64,000 bases of DNA, taken from the NCBI RefSeq assembly GCF_900112355.1, contig NZ_FOLM01000004.1, positions 1 to 64,000 of the forward strand, written 5' to 3'. Under the pieces are notes generated by a model. The model had not been told where the DNA came from, did not search any database, and saw nothing but the letters and a program-made list of their open reading frames with translations. The stretch comes from Streptomyces aidingensis (lineage in GTDB: Bacteria; Actinomycetota; Actinomycetes; Streptomycetales; Streptomycetaceae). The stretch's first letter is position 1. Each line of letters opens with the position of its first letter. Below, one piece after another: positions 7,523-16,064 of this stretch. Position numbers and translations under genes: made by a program.

Positions 7523-10377
7523 GAGGCTGGCACACCTGGCGGGCCGCACTGCGCATCGCGCGCCGCGACGCACTGCGCGCCAAGGGCCGCAGCGCGCTGG
7601 TCGTCGCCATGCTCGCGCTGCCCATCATCGGCGTCAGCGGTGCGGATCTGATGGTGCGCAGCGGCCAGCTCGACACCGGGGAACGGCTCACCCGGCTGAT
7701 CGGCGCGGCCGACGCCGCGTACCGGGACGAGGCCGAGGGAAGGCCGCTGTACCAGAGCCCCGAGGCCGATCAGGTGTACTGGCGGGAGGGGGACGACGCG
7801 ACATCCGCGGGGGCCGGACCGGCCGATGGCGAGCCGGTGCCCCTGGAGGAGGTGCTGCCGGACGGCGCGCGGGCGATCACCGAGCGCACCGTGTGGGGGC
7901 TGGACGTGCAGACCGAGGCCGGAATCGGCTTCACCGCCCTGCGGGAGCTGGCGGTGAGCGACCCGCTCGCCGAGGGCCTGCTGACACTGCGCGGCGGCTC
8001 CTGGCCCGATGCCGAGGGCGAGGTGGCGGCCACCGAGGCGTTTCTGGCCGAGAGCGGTTACCGGATCGGCTCCGAGCTCACCCTGCCGGACCTGGATGTC
8101 ACCCTGGTCGTCACCGGTGCCTACGAGATTCCCGGCGCGCTGGGCGACTCCGAGCTGCTGACCGTTCCGGACGCCGGACTGCTGGGGCCCGGCACGCAGT
8201 ACCTCGGCTGGGACCACGGGACCCGGTATCTGGTCTCCCGCCCCGGCGGGGTGAGCTGGGACGAGGTGATGGCCGCCAACGACAGCGGCTGGGTGGTGGT
8301 CTCCCGGCAGGTGGTGACCGATCCGCCGCCCCGGGCCGAGGTGCCGCTGTACGCGCAGCAACTGGACTACCGCGACGGCGGTGTCGACGGCGAGGTCGCC
8401 GCGGTGCTGGTCACCGTGGTGGCCCTGGTGATCACCGAGATCTGCCTGCTGGCCGGGCCGGCCTTCGCGGTCGGCGCCCGCAGCTCCCGCCGGATGCTCG
8501 GCCTGGTCGGCGCGAACGGCGGCGACCGCGGCCAGATTCGGGCGATCATGCTGGCCAGCGGGGTGGTGCTGGGCCTGGTGGCGGCGGTGGCCGGGATCGC
8601 GATCGCCACCGTGGGCACGCTGCTGCTGCGGCCCTGGCTGGAGGAGCAGACCGGCGCACGGTTCGGCTCCTTCGACTTCCGGCCGCTGGAAATGCTGGCG
8701 ATCGCCGGCCTGGCGGTCATGACCGGTGTGATCGCGGCGCTGATCCCGGCGGTCACCGCGGCCCGTACCCCCGTGCTGGAGTCGCTCACCGGGCGGCGCG
8801 GGGTGCGCCGGGCCGGGCGGGTGCTGCCGGTGGCCGGCGGTGCGGCGTTCCTGCTGGGCAGCGGGGTGGCCGTGGTCGGCGGGCTGCAGTTCGACAGCAC
8901 GTCGGTGGTCGGCGGCGGCGCGGTGGTCGCCGAACTCGGGCTGGTCGCCATGACCCCGGTGCTGGTGGGGCTGTTCGGGCGGGTCAGCCGCCGGCTGCCG
9001 CTCTCCGGCCGGCTGGCGCTGCGGGACGCGGTGCGCAACCGTTCCCGGACGGCGCCCGCGGTGGCCGCGGTGCTGGCGGCGGTGGCCGGTTCGGTGGCGG
9101 TGGCGACCAGCGTGGCCGGTGACGAGGAGCAGAACCGGGCCGACTACAGTGCGCGGCTGCCGCACGGCGTGGTGGCCGTGGAGGCGGTGGAGGCGTACCA
9201 CGCGGATCTGCTCGACGGCACCCGGGCGGCGGCCGAGGACACCCTGCCGGTGGACCGCCGGGTGGATGTCCGCCGCATCCAGCCCGGCCCGGAGAACTGC
9301 GGGCTCTGGTCCGGCTCCGGCCCGGGCTGCGGGTACCTGGAGGTCCTCACGCCGCCGGAGAACGAGTGCGACTACGAGAAGTTCGAGGCCGACCTCGCCG
9401 CGGCCCGGGCGGCGGGCGAACTGCCCGAGGAACTCGACTGGCGCTGCGCGGACGCCAGCGGCTCCCACATGTCTGCGCTGGAGGCGTCCGTCGTCGTCGC
9501 CGGTCCCGATCTGCTGGAGCTGCTGGGGGTGACGGACCAGCGGGCGGTGTCGGCGCTGGAGGCCGGCCGGGCGGTGGTGTTCCGGCGTGCGCTGGTGGAC
9601 GGCGACGGGCGGTTCCGGCTGGGCCTGTACGACGAGGATCCGTATCTGGAGTCGGATCAGTGGCCCGACGAGGACACCCTGCCCGAGCCGGACCGGCAGG
9701 TGGCCTTCCCGGCCCAGGTCGCCCAGGGGCTCACCGATGACGACGGTGTTCCGATGAGCATCGGGCTGGACGCGGTCATCCCGGCCTCGGCCGCCGAGGC
9801 CGAGGATCTCCGGCTGGTGGACTACGCCAGTCTCTACACCACCACGCACCTGCCCGACTCCGCCGAGCAGCAGCAGTTCAACGCGGCCCTGAAGGAGGCC
9901 GACGGCGGCGCGTGGGTGTACATCGAACGCGGCTACACGGGTGACCAGGGGCTGGTGCTGCTGGTGCTGACGCTGGTGGCCGGGGCCATCACGATCGGCG
10001 CGGCCGGTATCGCCACCGGGCTGGCACAGGCCGACTCGGAGGCCGATCTGGCCACCCTGGCCGCGGTGGGCGCCCCGCCGCGGGTGCGGCGCACCCTGTC
10101 CGGCCTGCAGTGCGCGGTGATCGCGGCGATGGGTGTGGTGCTGGGCACGCTGTCCGGCATCGTGCCGGGCATCGGTCTGCGCATGGCGGTCTACCGGCAG
10201 CACCAGGAGTGGTACGAGCCGCTCTATGACCCGTTCGGCACCGACGCGCCGCAGCTCTTCGTGGCCGTGCCCTGGGGGACGATCGGGCAGTTGCTGATCG
10301 TGGTGCCGCTGGTGGCCGGGGTGCTGGCGGCGCTGCTGACCCGGTCGCGTGTCGGCCTCACCCGCCGTGCGGGCTGA
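7519..10377 (+). CDS. FtsX-like ABC transporter permease (double domain)
   Basis: This 952-aa membrane protein has one N-terminal TM (about residues 27-42), a large extracytoplasmic region, three TMs around residues 295-415 with a first FtsX core, a middle membrane part (about 440-540), a second extracytoplasmic region (about 545-800), and a second three-TM FtsX core (about 810-945). This is the standard 'fused dimer' permease of actinobacterial MacB/LolCDE-like transporters, acting as an exporter or mechanotransmitter; the substrate is unknown. It starts at GTG 7519 (GTGA overlap with the ATPase stop). PadR control suggests induction by a compound it exports or resists. Confidence 0.9.
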   Translation: MRGWHTWRAALRIARRDALRAKGRSALVVAMLALPIIGVSGADLMVRSGQLDTGERLTRLIGAADAAYRDEAEGRPLYQSPEADQVYWREGDDATSAGAGPADGEPVPLEEVLPDGARAITERTVWGLDVQTEAGIGFTALRELAVSDPLAEGLLTLRGGSWPDAEGEVAATEAFLAESGYRIGSELTLPDLDVTLVVTGAYEIPGALGDSELLTVPDAGLLGPGTQYLGWDHGTRYLVSRPGGVSWDEVMAANDSGWVVVSRQVVTDPPPRAEVPLYAQQLDYRDGGVDGEVAAVLVTVVALVITEICLLAGPAFAVGARSSRRMLGLVGANGGDRGQIRAIMLASGVVLGLVAAVAGIAIATVGTLLLRPWLEEQTGARFGSFDFRPLEMLAIAGLAVMTGVIAALIPAVTAARTPVLESLTGRRGVRRAGRVLPVAGGAAFLLGSGVAVVGGLQFDSTSVVGGGAVVAELGLVAMTPVLVGLFGRVSRRLPLSGRLALRDAVRNRSRTAPAVAAVLAAVAGSVAVATSVAGDEEQNRADYSARLPHGVVAVEAVEAYHADLLDGTRAAAEDTLPVDRRVDVRRIQPGPENCGLWSGSGPGCGYLEVLTPPENECDYEKFEADLAAARAAGELPEELDWRCADASGSHMSALEASVVVAGPDLLELLGVTDQRAVSALEAGRAVVFRRALVDGDGRFRLGLYDEDPYLESDQWPDEDTLPEPDRQVAFPAQVAQGLTDDDGVPMSIGLDAVIPASAAEAEDLRLVDYASLYTTTHLPDSAEQQQFNAALKEADGGAWVYIERGYTGDQGLVLLVLTLVAGAITIGAAGIATGLAQADSEADLATLAAVGAPPRVRRTLSGLQCAVIAAMGVVLGTLSGIVPGIGLRMAVYRQHQEWYEPLYDPFGTDAPQLFVAVPWGTIGQLLIVVPLVAGVLAALLTRSRVGLTRRAG

Positions 10378-10398
10378 GGGGGGAGGCATGATGGGGTT

Positions 10399-10947
10399 AT
10401 GACGCAGCCGAGGAACGAACCGACGCAGGACAAGCCGCAGCATGTGCTGGTGGTCGGACCGGACGGCATGGCCCGCAGCGGCCCGGCGGCCGGGCGGGGC
10501 GATGACGAGCCGGCCGAGACCCCGGTGACCGAGATGGTCGAGCAGCCGGCGAAGGTCATGCGCATCGGCAGCATGATCAAGCAGTTGCTGGAGGAGGTGA
10601 AGGCCGCACCGCTGGACGAGGCCAGCCGGGCCCGGCTGAAGATGATCCACTCCAAGTCGGTCGAGGAACTGGAGGAAGGGCTGGCCCCGGAGCTGGTGGA
10701 GGAGCTGGAGCGGCTCTCGCTGCCGTTCACGGACGACTCGGTGCCCACCGACTCGGAGCTGCGGATCGCCCAGGCACAGCTCGTGGGCTGGCTGGAGGGT
10801 CTTTTCCACGGCATCCAGACGGCGCTGTTCGCGCAGCAGATGGCGGCGCGGGCGCAGCTTGAGCAGATGCGGCGGGCGCTGCCCGCGGGCGCCGGCGAGG
10901 AGGGCCCCGGGGGGCGGGAGCACCGCGCCGGCGGCCCGTATCTGTGA
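10399..10947 (+). CDS. bpa: Bacterial proteasome activator Bpa
   Basis: This 182-aa protein matches the Bpa/PafE family (DUF2587). Residues ~45-155 carry the conserved helical core (MVEQPAKVMRIGSMIKQLLE; EEGLAPELVEELERLSLPF; QLVGWLEGLFHGIQTALFAQ). The N-terminus is flexible. In the family, a dodecameric ring docks on the 20S proteasome through a C-terminal motif (GQYL in M. tuberculosis) and feeds it disordered substrates without ATP. Here the last residues are GGPYL, keeping the Tyr-Leu anchor. The gene stands alone, 21 bp after the permease and followed by a terminator; it is not linked to prcBA in this window. Confidence 0.93.
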   Translation: MTQPRNEPTQDKPQHVLVVGPDGMARSGPAAGRGDDEPAETPVTEMVEQPAKVMRIGSMIKQLLEEVKAAPLDEASRARLKMIHSKSVEELEEGLAPELVEELERLSLPFTDDSVPTDSELRIAQAQLVGWLEGLFHGIQTALFAQQMAARAQLEQMRRALPAGAGEEGPGGREHRAGGPYL

Positions 10948-10978
10948 GCGGAAGTCAGCGGGGAGCGGGGGCGGATGA

Positions 10979-11010
10979 CGGGGCCCGGCGCCGGACGGCG
11001 CCGGGCCCCG
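10979..11010. terminator. Bidirectional terminator between bpa and the E2 gene
   Basis: CGGGGCCCGGCGCC (10979-10992) pairs perfectly with GGCGCCGGGCCCCG (10997-11010) around a 4-nt loop, followed by TTCCTT. It sits between convergent genes and can serve both. A second GC-rich inverted pair (CCGGCC repeats, about 11020-11045) follows. Confidence 0.8.
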
Positions 11011-11055
11011 TTCCTTCGGGCCGGCCGGTCAGTGCCGGCCGGTCAGGGCAGCTGA

Positions 11056-12537
11056 TCAGGCCCAGGTGATCAGGCGCTGCCTGGGGTGTTCCAGCACGGC
11101 CGCGGTGTCGGCCAGCACCTTGGAGCCGAGCTCGCCGTCGACCAGCCGGTGGTCGAAGGAGAGCGCCAGGGTGGTGACATGGCGCGGCTTGACCTTGCCC
11201 TTGTGCACCCAGGGCTGGAGCCGGACGGCGCCGAAGGCCAGGATCGCGGACTCGCCCGGATTGAGGATCGGGGTGCCGGAGTCCACCCCGAAGACCCCGA
11301 CGTTGGAGATGGTCACCGTGCCGCCCTGCATGGCGGCGGGCGGGGTCCGGCCCTCCTTGGCGGTGGCCACCAGTTCGCCCAGGGCCCGGGACAGCTCGGG
11401 CAGGGTCATGGCGTCGGCGTCCTTGATGTTGGGCACGATCAGTCCGCGCGGGGTGGCCGCCGCGATGCCGAGATTGACGTAGTCCTTGTAGACGATCTCC
11501 TGGTTCTCCTCGTCCCAGGAGGCGTTGATCTCGGGGTTGCGGCGGATGGCCACCAGCAGCGCCTTGGCCACCAGCAGCATGGGATTGACCCGCAGGCCGG
11601 CCATGGCCGGGTCCTGGCGCAGCTCCTCCACCAGCTTCATGGTGCGGGTGACGTCCACGGTGATGAACTCGGTGACATGCGGCGCGGTGAAGGCGCTGGT
11701 CACCATGGCGTGCGCGGTGACCTTGCGGACCCCCTTGACGGGCACCCGGCGCTCCCGGATGGCGGCCAGGCTCTGCGGCTCCACGCCGACCGGCTGCTCC
11801 TCGGCGGCCGGTGCGGCTGCGCCTTCCGGGGCCGGCCGGGCCCCGGCGGTGTGCGCCTCGTGCACGGCGTAGACGTCGTCGCGGGTGATGACGCCGTCCG
11901 GGCCGCTGGGGATCACCGTGCCGAGGTCCACGCCCAGGTCCTTGGCCAGCTTGCGGACCGGCGGCTTGGCCAGCGGGCGGGGGGCGGCGGTGGTGCCGGG
12001 GGCGGTCTCGGGCGGCGGCGGGGCGCCGTTCATCTCCCGCTGCACCGCCGCTGCCGCCGGGGTCGCCGGGGTCGCCGGGGTCGCCGCTCCGGCGGGCGCG
12101 GCGGGCGCCGCGGGGGCGCCCGGCGGGGTCTTGCGGGGGCGGCGCCGGGTGGCGGCGGCCGTGACGCCGTAGCCGACCAGGACCGGTTCCCGGCCGCCCG
12201 CCTGCGCCTCAGCGGCCCCTGCGGGCTCGCTCGATTCGGCGGCCTCGCTGGGTCCGGCGGCCTCGGCCGGGGCGCCGGGGGCGGTGTCGATGGTGATGAT
12301 GGGGGTGCCCACATCGACCGTGGCACCCTCCTCGAACAGCAGCTCGTGCACGGTGCCGTCATAGGGGATCGGCAGTTCGACCGCGGCCTTGGCGGTCTCC
12401 ACCTCGACCACCATCTGACCGTCGTGCACCTCGTCACCGGGCTGGACGTGCCAGGTGAGGATCTCGGCCTCGGTGAGACCCTCGCCCACGTCGGGCATCT
12501 TGAACTCGCGGAAGCGCTGTGGTGAAGCTGTGGTCAT
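11056..12537 (-). CDS. bkdC: Dihydrolipoamide acyltransferase E2 of a branched-chain-type 2-oxoacid dehydrogenase
   Basis: This 493-aa E2 has an N-terminal lipoyl domain (residues ~10-85; lipoyl-lysine context VETAKAAVELP), a long Ala/Pro/Glu linker, and a peripheral subunit-binding domain (PPVRKLAKDLGVDLG ... DGVITRDDVYAVH, about 190-230). The C-terminal catalytic core ends in SFDHRLVDGE with the His/Asp pair. It transfers the acyl group made by E1 to CoA. It is the last gene of a tight E1alpha-E1beta-E2 operon (24-bp gap from E1beta; GGAGGAG upstream of the ATG). E3 is not here. Branched-chain rather than pyruvate specificity is inferred from the heterodimeric E1 and single lipoyl domain; pyruvate remains possible. 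Confidence 0.9.
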   Translation of the reverse strand: MTTASPQRFREFKMPDVGEGLTEAEILTWHVQPGDEVHDGQMVVEVETAKAAVELPIPYDGTVHELLFEEGATVDVGTPIITIDTAPGAPAEAAGPSEAAESSEPAGAAEAQAGGREPVLVGYGVTAAATRRRPRKTPPGAPAAPAAPAGAATPATPATPAAAAVQREMNGAPPPPETAPGTTAAPRPLAKPPVRKLAKDLGVDLGTVIPSGPDGVITRDDVYAVHEAHTAGARPAPEGAAAPAAEEQPVGVEPQSLAAIRERRVPVKGVRKVTAHAMVTSAFTAPHVTEFITVDVTRTMKLVEELRQDPAMAGLRVNPMLLVAKALLVAIRRNPEINASWDEENQEIVYKDYVNLGIAAATPRGLIVPNIKDADAMTLPELSRALGELVATAKEGRTPPAAMQGGTVTISNVGVFGVDSGTPILNPGESAILAFGAVRLQPWVHKGKVKPRHVTTLALSFDHRLVDGELGSKVLADTAAVLEHPRQRLITWA

Positions 12538-12561
12538 CGGTGCGACTCTCCTCCGCCTTGA

Positions 12562-13569
12562 TCAGTACGCCAGCGCGCGGTCGACGCTGTCCAGCACGCG
12601 GTCGAGGCCGGGGAGATACTCCTCCTCCAGCCGGGCCGGCGGGTACGGGGCGTGGAAGCCGCCGACCCGCAGCACCGGTGCCTCCAGATGGTAGAAGCAC
12701 CGTTCCGTGATCCGCGCGGCCACCTCGGCGCCGGCGCCGAAGAAGACCGGGGCCTCGTGCACGATCACCAGCCGCCCGGTCTTCTCCACCGAACCCTGGA
12801 GGGTGTCGAAGTCCACCGGGGAGATGGACCGCAGATCCACCACCTCCAGCGAGCGGCCCTCCTCCTCGGCGGCCTGGGCGGCGGCCAGGGCGGTCTTCAC
12901 CGTGGGGCCGTAGGCGGCGAGGGTCAGGTCGGTGCCCGGACGGATCACCCGGGCCCGGTGCAGCGGGCCCGGGATGGCGGTGGTGTCCACCTCGCCCTTG
13001 TCCCAGTAGCGGGCCTTGGGCTCCAGGAAGATCACCGGGTCGTCGCACTCGATGGCCTGCTGGAGCATCCAGTAGGCGTCCGAGGGATTGGCGGGCGAGA
13101 CGATCTTCAGGCCCGCCACATGGGCGAACAGCGCCTCGGGGGATTCGCTGTGGTGCTCCACCGCGCCGATGCCGCCGCCGTACGGGATGCGGATGACCAC
13201 CGGCAGCTTGACCGTGCCCAGGGCCCGGGCATGCATCTTGGCGAGCTGGGTGACGATCTGGTCGTAGGCAGGGAAGACGAAGCCGTCGAACTGGATCTCG
13301 GTCACCGGGCGGTAGCCGCGCAGTGCCAGGCCGATGGCGGTGCCGATGATGCCGGACTCGGCGAGCGGGGTGTCGATCACCCGCTCCTCGCCGAAGTCCT
13401 TCTGGAGACCGTCGGTGATCCGGAAGACGCCGCCGAGCTTGCCCACGTCCTCGCCCATGACCAGGACCTTGGGGTCGTTCTCCAGCGCGGTGCGCAGCGA
13501 GGTGTTGAGCGCCTTGGAGAAGGCCATCTTCGCCGGGCCCGCCGGCCCGCCGCCTGCGTTCGCCGCCAT
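12562..13569 (-). CDS. bkdB: 2-oxoacid dehydrogenase E1 component, beta subunit
   Basis: This 335-aa protein has the transketolase-like pyrimidine-binding fold: VLVMGEDVGKLGGVFRIT near residue 37, DTPLAESGIIGTAIGLALRG near 70, the HSESPEALF region, and the C-terminal transketolase domain (EVVDLRSISPVDFDTL). With E1alpha it forms the alpha2beta2 ThDP-dependent decarboxylase. The ATG at 13569 gives the family's usual N-terminus (MAANAGG..., then MAFSKALNTSLR). The longer open frame upstream overlaps the E1alpha gene and is not used. The start is 1 nt after the E1alpha stop, so the subunits are translationally coupled. Confidence 0.93.
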   Translation of the reverse strand: MAANAGGGPAGPAKMAFSKALNTSLRTALENDPKVLVMGEDVGKLGGVFRITDGLQKDFGEERVIDTPLAESGIIGTAIGLALRGYRPVTEIQFDGFVFPAYDQIVTQLAKMHARALGTVKLPVVIRIPYGGGIGAVEHHSESPEALFAHVAGLKIVSPANPSDAYWMLQQAIECDDPVIFLEPKARYWDKGEVDTTAIPGPLHRARVIRPGTDLTLAAYGPTVKTALAAAQAAEEEGRSLEVVDLRSISPVDFDTLQGSVEKTGRLVIVHEAPVFFGAGAEVAARITERCFYHLEAPVLRVGGFHAPYPPARLEEEYLPGLDRVLDSVDRALAY

Positions 13570-13570
13570 C

Positions 13571-14776
13571 TCAGCGGACCCCCTCGTTCTTGGTCCCGGT
13601 TCCGGTCTCGGTGTCGGCGAAGGAGTCCAGGTACGCGGCGTACCCGGCGCGCTCCTCGTCGACCAGGGCGTGGCCGTCGGCGTAGACGTGCTCGAACATC
13701 GCCATGTGCTCCGGGTCGGGCATGGTGCGGATGGCCTCCCGTACCTTCCTGGCCAGCCGGTCGCTCTCCTCGTCCAGGGCGGCGAAGAAGTCCGCGTCGG
13801 CCAGCTTCTCGCGCTCCAGGAGGCGGCCCAGCCGCAGCAGCGGGTCCTTGCCCTGCCATTCCTCCAGCTCGTCGGAGGGGCGGTAGCGGGTGGGGTCGTC
13901 GGAGGTGGTGTGCGCGCCCATCCGGTAGGTGAACGCCTCGATGAGCATCGGGCCCTCGCCGGCCCGGGCCCGCTCCACGGCCGCCCTGGTGACCGCCAGC
14001 ACCGCCAGCACGTCGTTGCCGTCCACCCGGACGCCGGGGAAGCCGAAGCCGGCCGCGCGCTGGTAGAGCGGGACCCTGGTCTGCCGCTCGGTGGGCTCGG
14101 AGATGGCCCACTGGTTGTTCTGGCAGAAGAACACCACCGGCGACTGGTATACGGCGGCGAAGGTGAACGCCTCGCTGACATCGCCCTGGCTGGAGGCGCC
14201 GTCGCCGAAGTAGGCGATCACCGCCTGGCCGCCGCCGTCCTTGGCCACGCCCATGGCGTAGCCGGTGGCGTGCAGGACCTGGGAGCCGATGACGATGGTG
14301 TAGAGGTGGAAGTTGTTGCTGCCCGGATCCCAGCCGCCGTGGTTGACGCCGCGGAACATGCCCAGCAGCTTGGTCGGGTCCACGCCGCGGCACCAGGCCA
14401 CGCCGTGCTCGCGGTAGGTGGGGAAGACGTAGTCGTCGTCGTGCAGGGCGCGGCCGGAGCCGATCTGGGCGGCCTCCTGGCCCAGCAGCGACGGCCACAG
14501 GCCCAGCTCGCCCTGGCGTTGCAGGGCGGTGGCCTCGGCGTCGAAGCGGCGGGTGAGGACCATGTCGCGGTACAGGCCGCGCAGCTCCTCGGGGGTGGGA
14601 TCGACCGCGTAGTCCGGGTGCTCGACGCGCTCACCCTCCGGGGTGAGAAGCTGCACCATCTCGGGGGCGCGGGGGGTACCGGGGGCGGGGGGTTTGCCCG
14701 GCTGGGTCTTCTTTGCGGCGCGCTTGGCGCTGCTGCGGCGAGGTTTGCCGCGCGCGGCAGTGCTGTCCACGGTCAC
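13571..14776 (-). CDS. bkdA: 2-oxoacid dehydrogenase E1 component, alpha subunit
   Basis: This 401-aa ThDP-binding subunit shows the GDGASSQGDVSEAF thiamine/Mg motif (about residue 200), FCQNNQWAISEPT, and the phosphorylation-loop-like YRMGAHTTSDDPTRYR region (about 300). The first ~35 residues are a Lys/Arg/Ala-rich tail (SSAKRAAKKTQPGK) not found in well-known homologues. I use GTG 14776 because GGAGGA at 14787-14782 is 5 nt upstream; the frame continues to 14890 without ribosome-binding support. It is the first gene of the operon and is preceded by a 476-bp regulatory interval with two operator-like structures. Confidence 0.9.
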   Translation of the reverse strand: MTVDSTAARGKPRRSSAKRAAKKTQPGKPPAPGTPRAPEMVQLLTPEGERVEHPDYAVDPTPEELRGLYRDMVLTRRFDAEATALQRQGELGLWPSLLGQEAAQIGSGRALHDDDYVFPTYREHGVAWCRGVDPTKLLGMFRGVNHGGWDPGSNNFHLYTIVIGSQVLHATGYAMGVAKDGGGQAVIAYFGDGASSQGDVSEAFTFAAVYQSPVVFFCQNNQWAISEPTERQTRVPLYQRAAGFGFPGVRVDGNDVLAVLAVTRAAVERARAGEGPMLIEAFTYRMGAHTTSDDPTRYRPSDELEEWQGKDPLLRLGRLLEREKLADADFFAALDEESDRLARKVREAIRTMPDPEHMAMFEHVYADGHALVDEERAGYAAYLDSFADTETGTGTKNEGVR

Positions 14777-14905
14777 TGTGCTCCTCCGTCGGTCCGGCCC
14801 CCGGGGTTTCCGGGCGCCAGTGCGGCTCGCCCGGTGCCGTGCGGCGCACGGGGTGGGTGCGGCGCGGTCGGAGCCGAGCGGGACAGGCATGTTCCGGCAT
14901 ATCGG

Positions 14906-14948
14906 ATGTCTTTAGTATGTCCAATATGTCGGTGTAATGTCGGTGTAA
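14906..14948. promoter_or_regulatory. Array of four ATGTC half-sites with an 11-bp tandem repeat
   Basis: ATGTC occurs at 14906, 14917, 14926 and 14937 (spacing 11, 9, 11 bp, nearly one helical turn). The last two lie in a perfect tandem TGTCGGTGTAA at 14927-14937 and 14938-14948. The array is 130-170 bp upstream of the E1alpha GTG in an AT-richer stretch. It looks like a multi-site operator or activator region for the dehydrogenase operon; the factor is unknown. Confidence 0.5.
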
Positions 14949-15034
14949 GTGTCCCGTTCGCCGGCCCGTGACGGGCGCCGCAACAAGCACCGTACCCAGG
15001 AACTCACGTTCCCGTGAAACGCCGCTGACCTGCG

Positions 15035-15060
15035 GATTTACCTGGATATCCAAGTAAATC
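15035..15060. promoter_or_regulatory. 26-bp near-perfect palindrome, probable operator
   Basis: GATTTAC (15035-15041) and GTAAATC (15054-15060) flank the perfect palindrome TGGATATCCA (15043-15052). The only break in symmetry is C15042 against A15053. It lies between the divergent E1alpha and response-regulator genes, AT-rich in a GC-rich neighbourhood. This is the size and form of a homodimer binding site; which gene it controls is not shown. Confidence 0.6.
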
Positions 15061-15252
15061 GCGGGCAAGCCGGGATCGGCACTGGTCACAGCTTCGCAAG
15101 CCGGGCGGGGACATGCGCACCGTAGCTGAGCCGACTGGCTTAGGGAAGCCTTGGGCGGGGACGGGTGCGCCCGGGCCCGCGCCTCGCGGCTGCGGTTACC
15201 GGCGAGTAGTGGACGGCGGGCGGGGGCGGCCCGGTTGTGTGAGACTGGGGAC

Positions 15253-15915
15253 GTGCACAAAGACGGAAAAATTACCGTATTCCTCGTCGATGATCATGAG
15301 GTCGTGCGGCGCGGGGTGTACGAGATGCTGTCGCTGGAGTCCGATATCGAGGTGGTCGGCGAGGCCGGCACCGCGGGAGACGCGGTGAACCGGATTCCCG
15401 CCGCCCGGCCCGACGTCGCCGTGCTGGACGTGCGGCTGCCGGACGGCAGCGGTGTGGAGGTCTGCCGCGACATCCGGGCCCGGGACGAGTCCATCAAATG
15501 CCTGATGCTCACCTCCTTCGCCGACGACGAGGCGCTGTTCGACGCGATCATGGCCGGGGCCTCCGGCTATGTGCTCAAGGCCATCCGCAGCTCGGAGCTG
15601 CTGTCCGCGGTGCGCGACGTGGCCGCGGGCAAGTCCCTGCTGGACCCGGTGGCCACCCAGCGGGTGCTGGAACGGCTGCGGGACGGCGCGGACCGCCGCG
15701 ACGACCGGCTGGCGCAGCTCACCGAGCAGGAACGCCGCATCCTGGACCTGATCGGCGAGGGGCTGACCAACCGGGCCATCGGCGAGCGGCTGCATCTGGC
15801 GGAGAAGACGATCAAGAACTATGTCTCCAGCCTGCTGGCCAAGCTGGGCATGGAGCGCCGCTCGCAGGCCGCCGCGTATGTGGCCCGGCTGCAGGCGGAG
15901 AAGGAGCAGCGCTAG
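15253..15915 (+). CDS. Orphan NarL/FixJ-family response regulator
   Basis: This 220-aa protein has a receiver domain (residues ~6-125) with the acidic pair in FLVDDHE, phospho-acceptor Asp in AVLDVRLPDG (about residue 58) and the Lys in SGYVLKAI. A LuxR-type HTH follows (residues ~155-215: LTEQERRILDLIGEGLTNRA, then LHLAEKTIKNYVSSLLAKL), which resembles DevR/DosR. No histidine kinase gene is adjacent, so it is an orphan here. The GTG at 15253 is preceded by GGGGA at 15247-15251 and starts just before the domain. The longer open frame to 15151 lacks homology. From memory, an orphan regulator also occupies this place in S. coelicolor. Confidence 0.9.
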   Translation: MHKDGKITVFLVDDHEVVRRGVYEMLSLESDIEVVGEAGTAGDAVNRIPAARPDVAVLDVRLPDGSGVEVCRDIRARDESIKCLMLTSFADDEALFDAIMAGASGYVLKAIRSSELLSAVRDVAAGKSLLDPVATQRVLERLRDGADRRDDRLAQLTEQERRILDLIGEGLTNRAIGERLHLAEKTIKNYVSSLLAKLGMERRSQAAAYVARLQAEKEQR

Positions 15916-16064
15916 CCGCACGGGCCCTCTCGCGCCGGTTCGGCTGGTTGGCGGTGAATGGCCCGTTTCCGGACTTGGGGACGGGGCAGGCCGGGACCAA
16001 CGGGCCGTGGATCGGGGACTTTCCCCGCTCGGCCCCGCGGGCCCGCCCGGGCACCCTGGGACGC

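Noticed and set aside
7081..10923. 1280-codon minus-strand open frame opposite the ABC permease and bpa
   Set aside because: No homology, His/Gln/Arg/Gly-rich composition; a typical antisense shadow in high-GC DNA.
14777..14890. 38-residue N-terminal extension of E1alpha
   Set aside because: Arg/Pro-rich without homology, and GGAGGA is placed correctly for GTG 14776.
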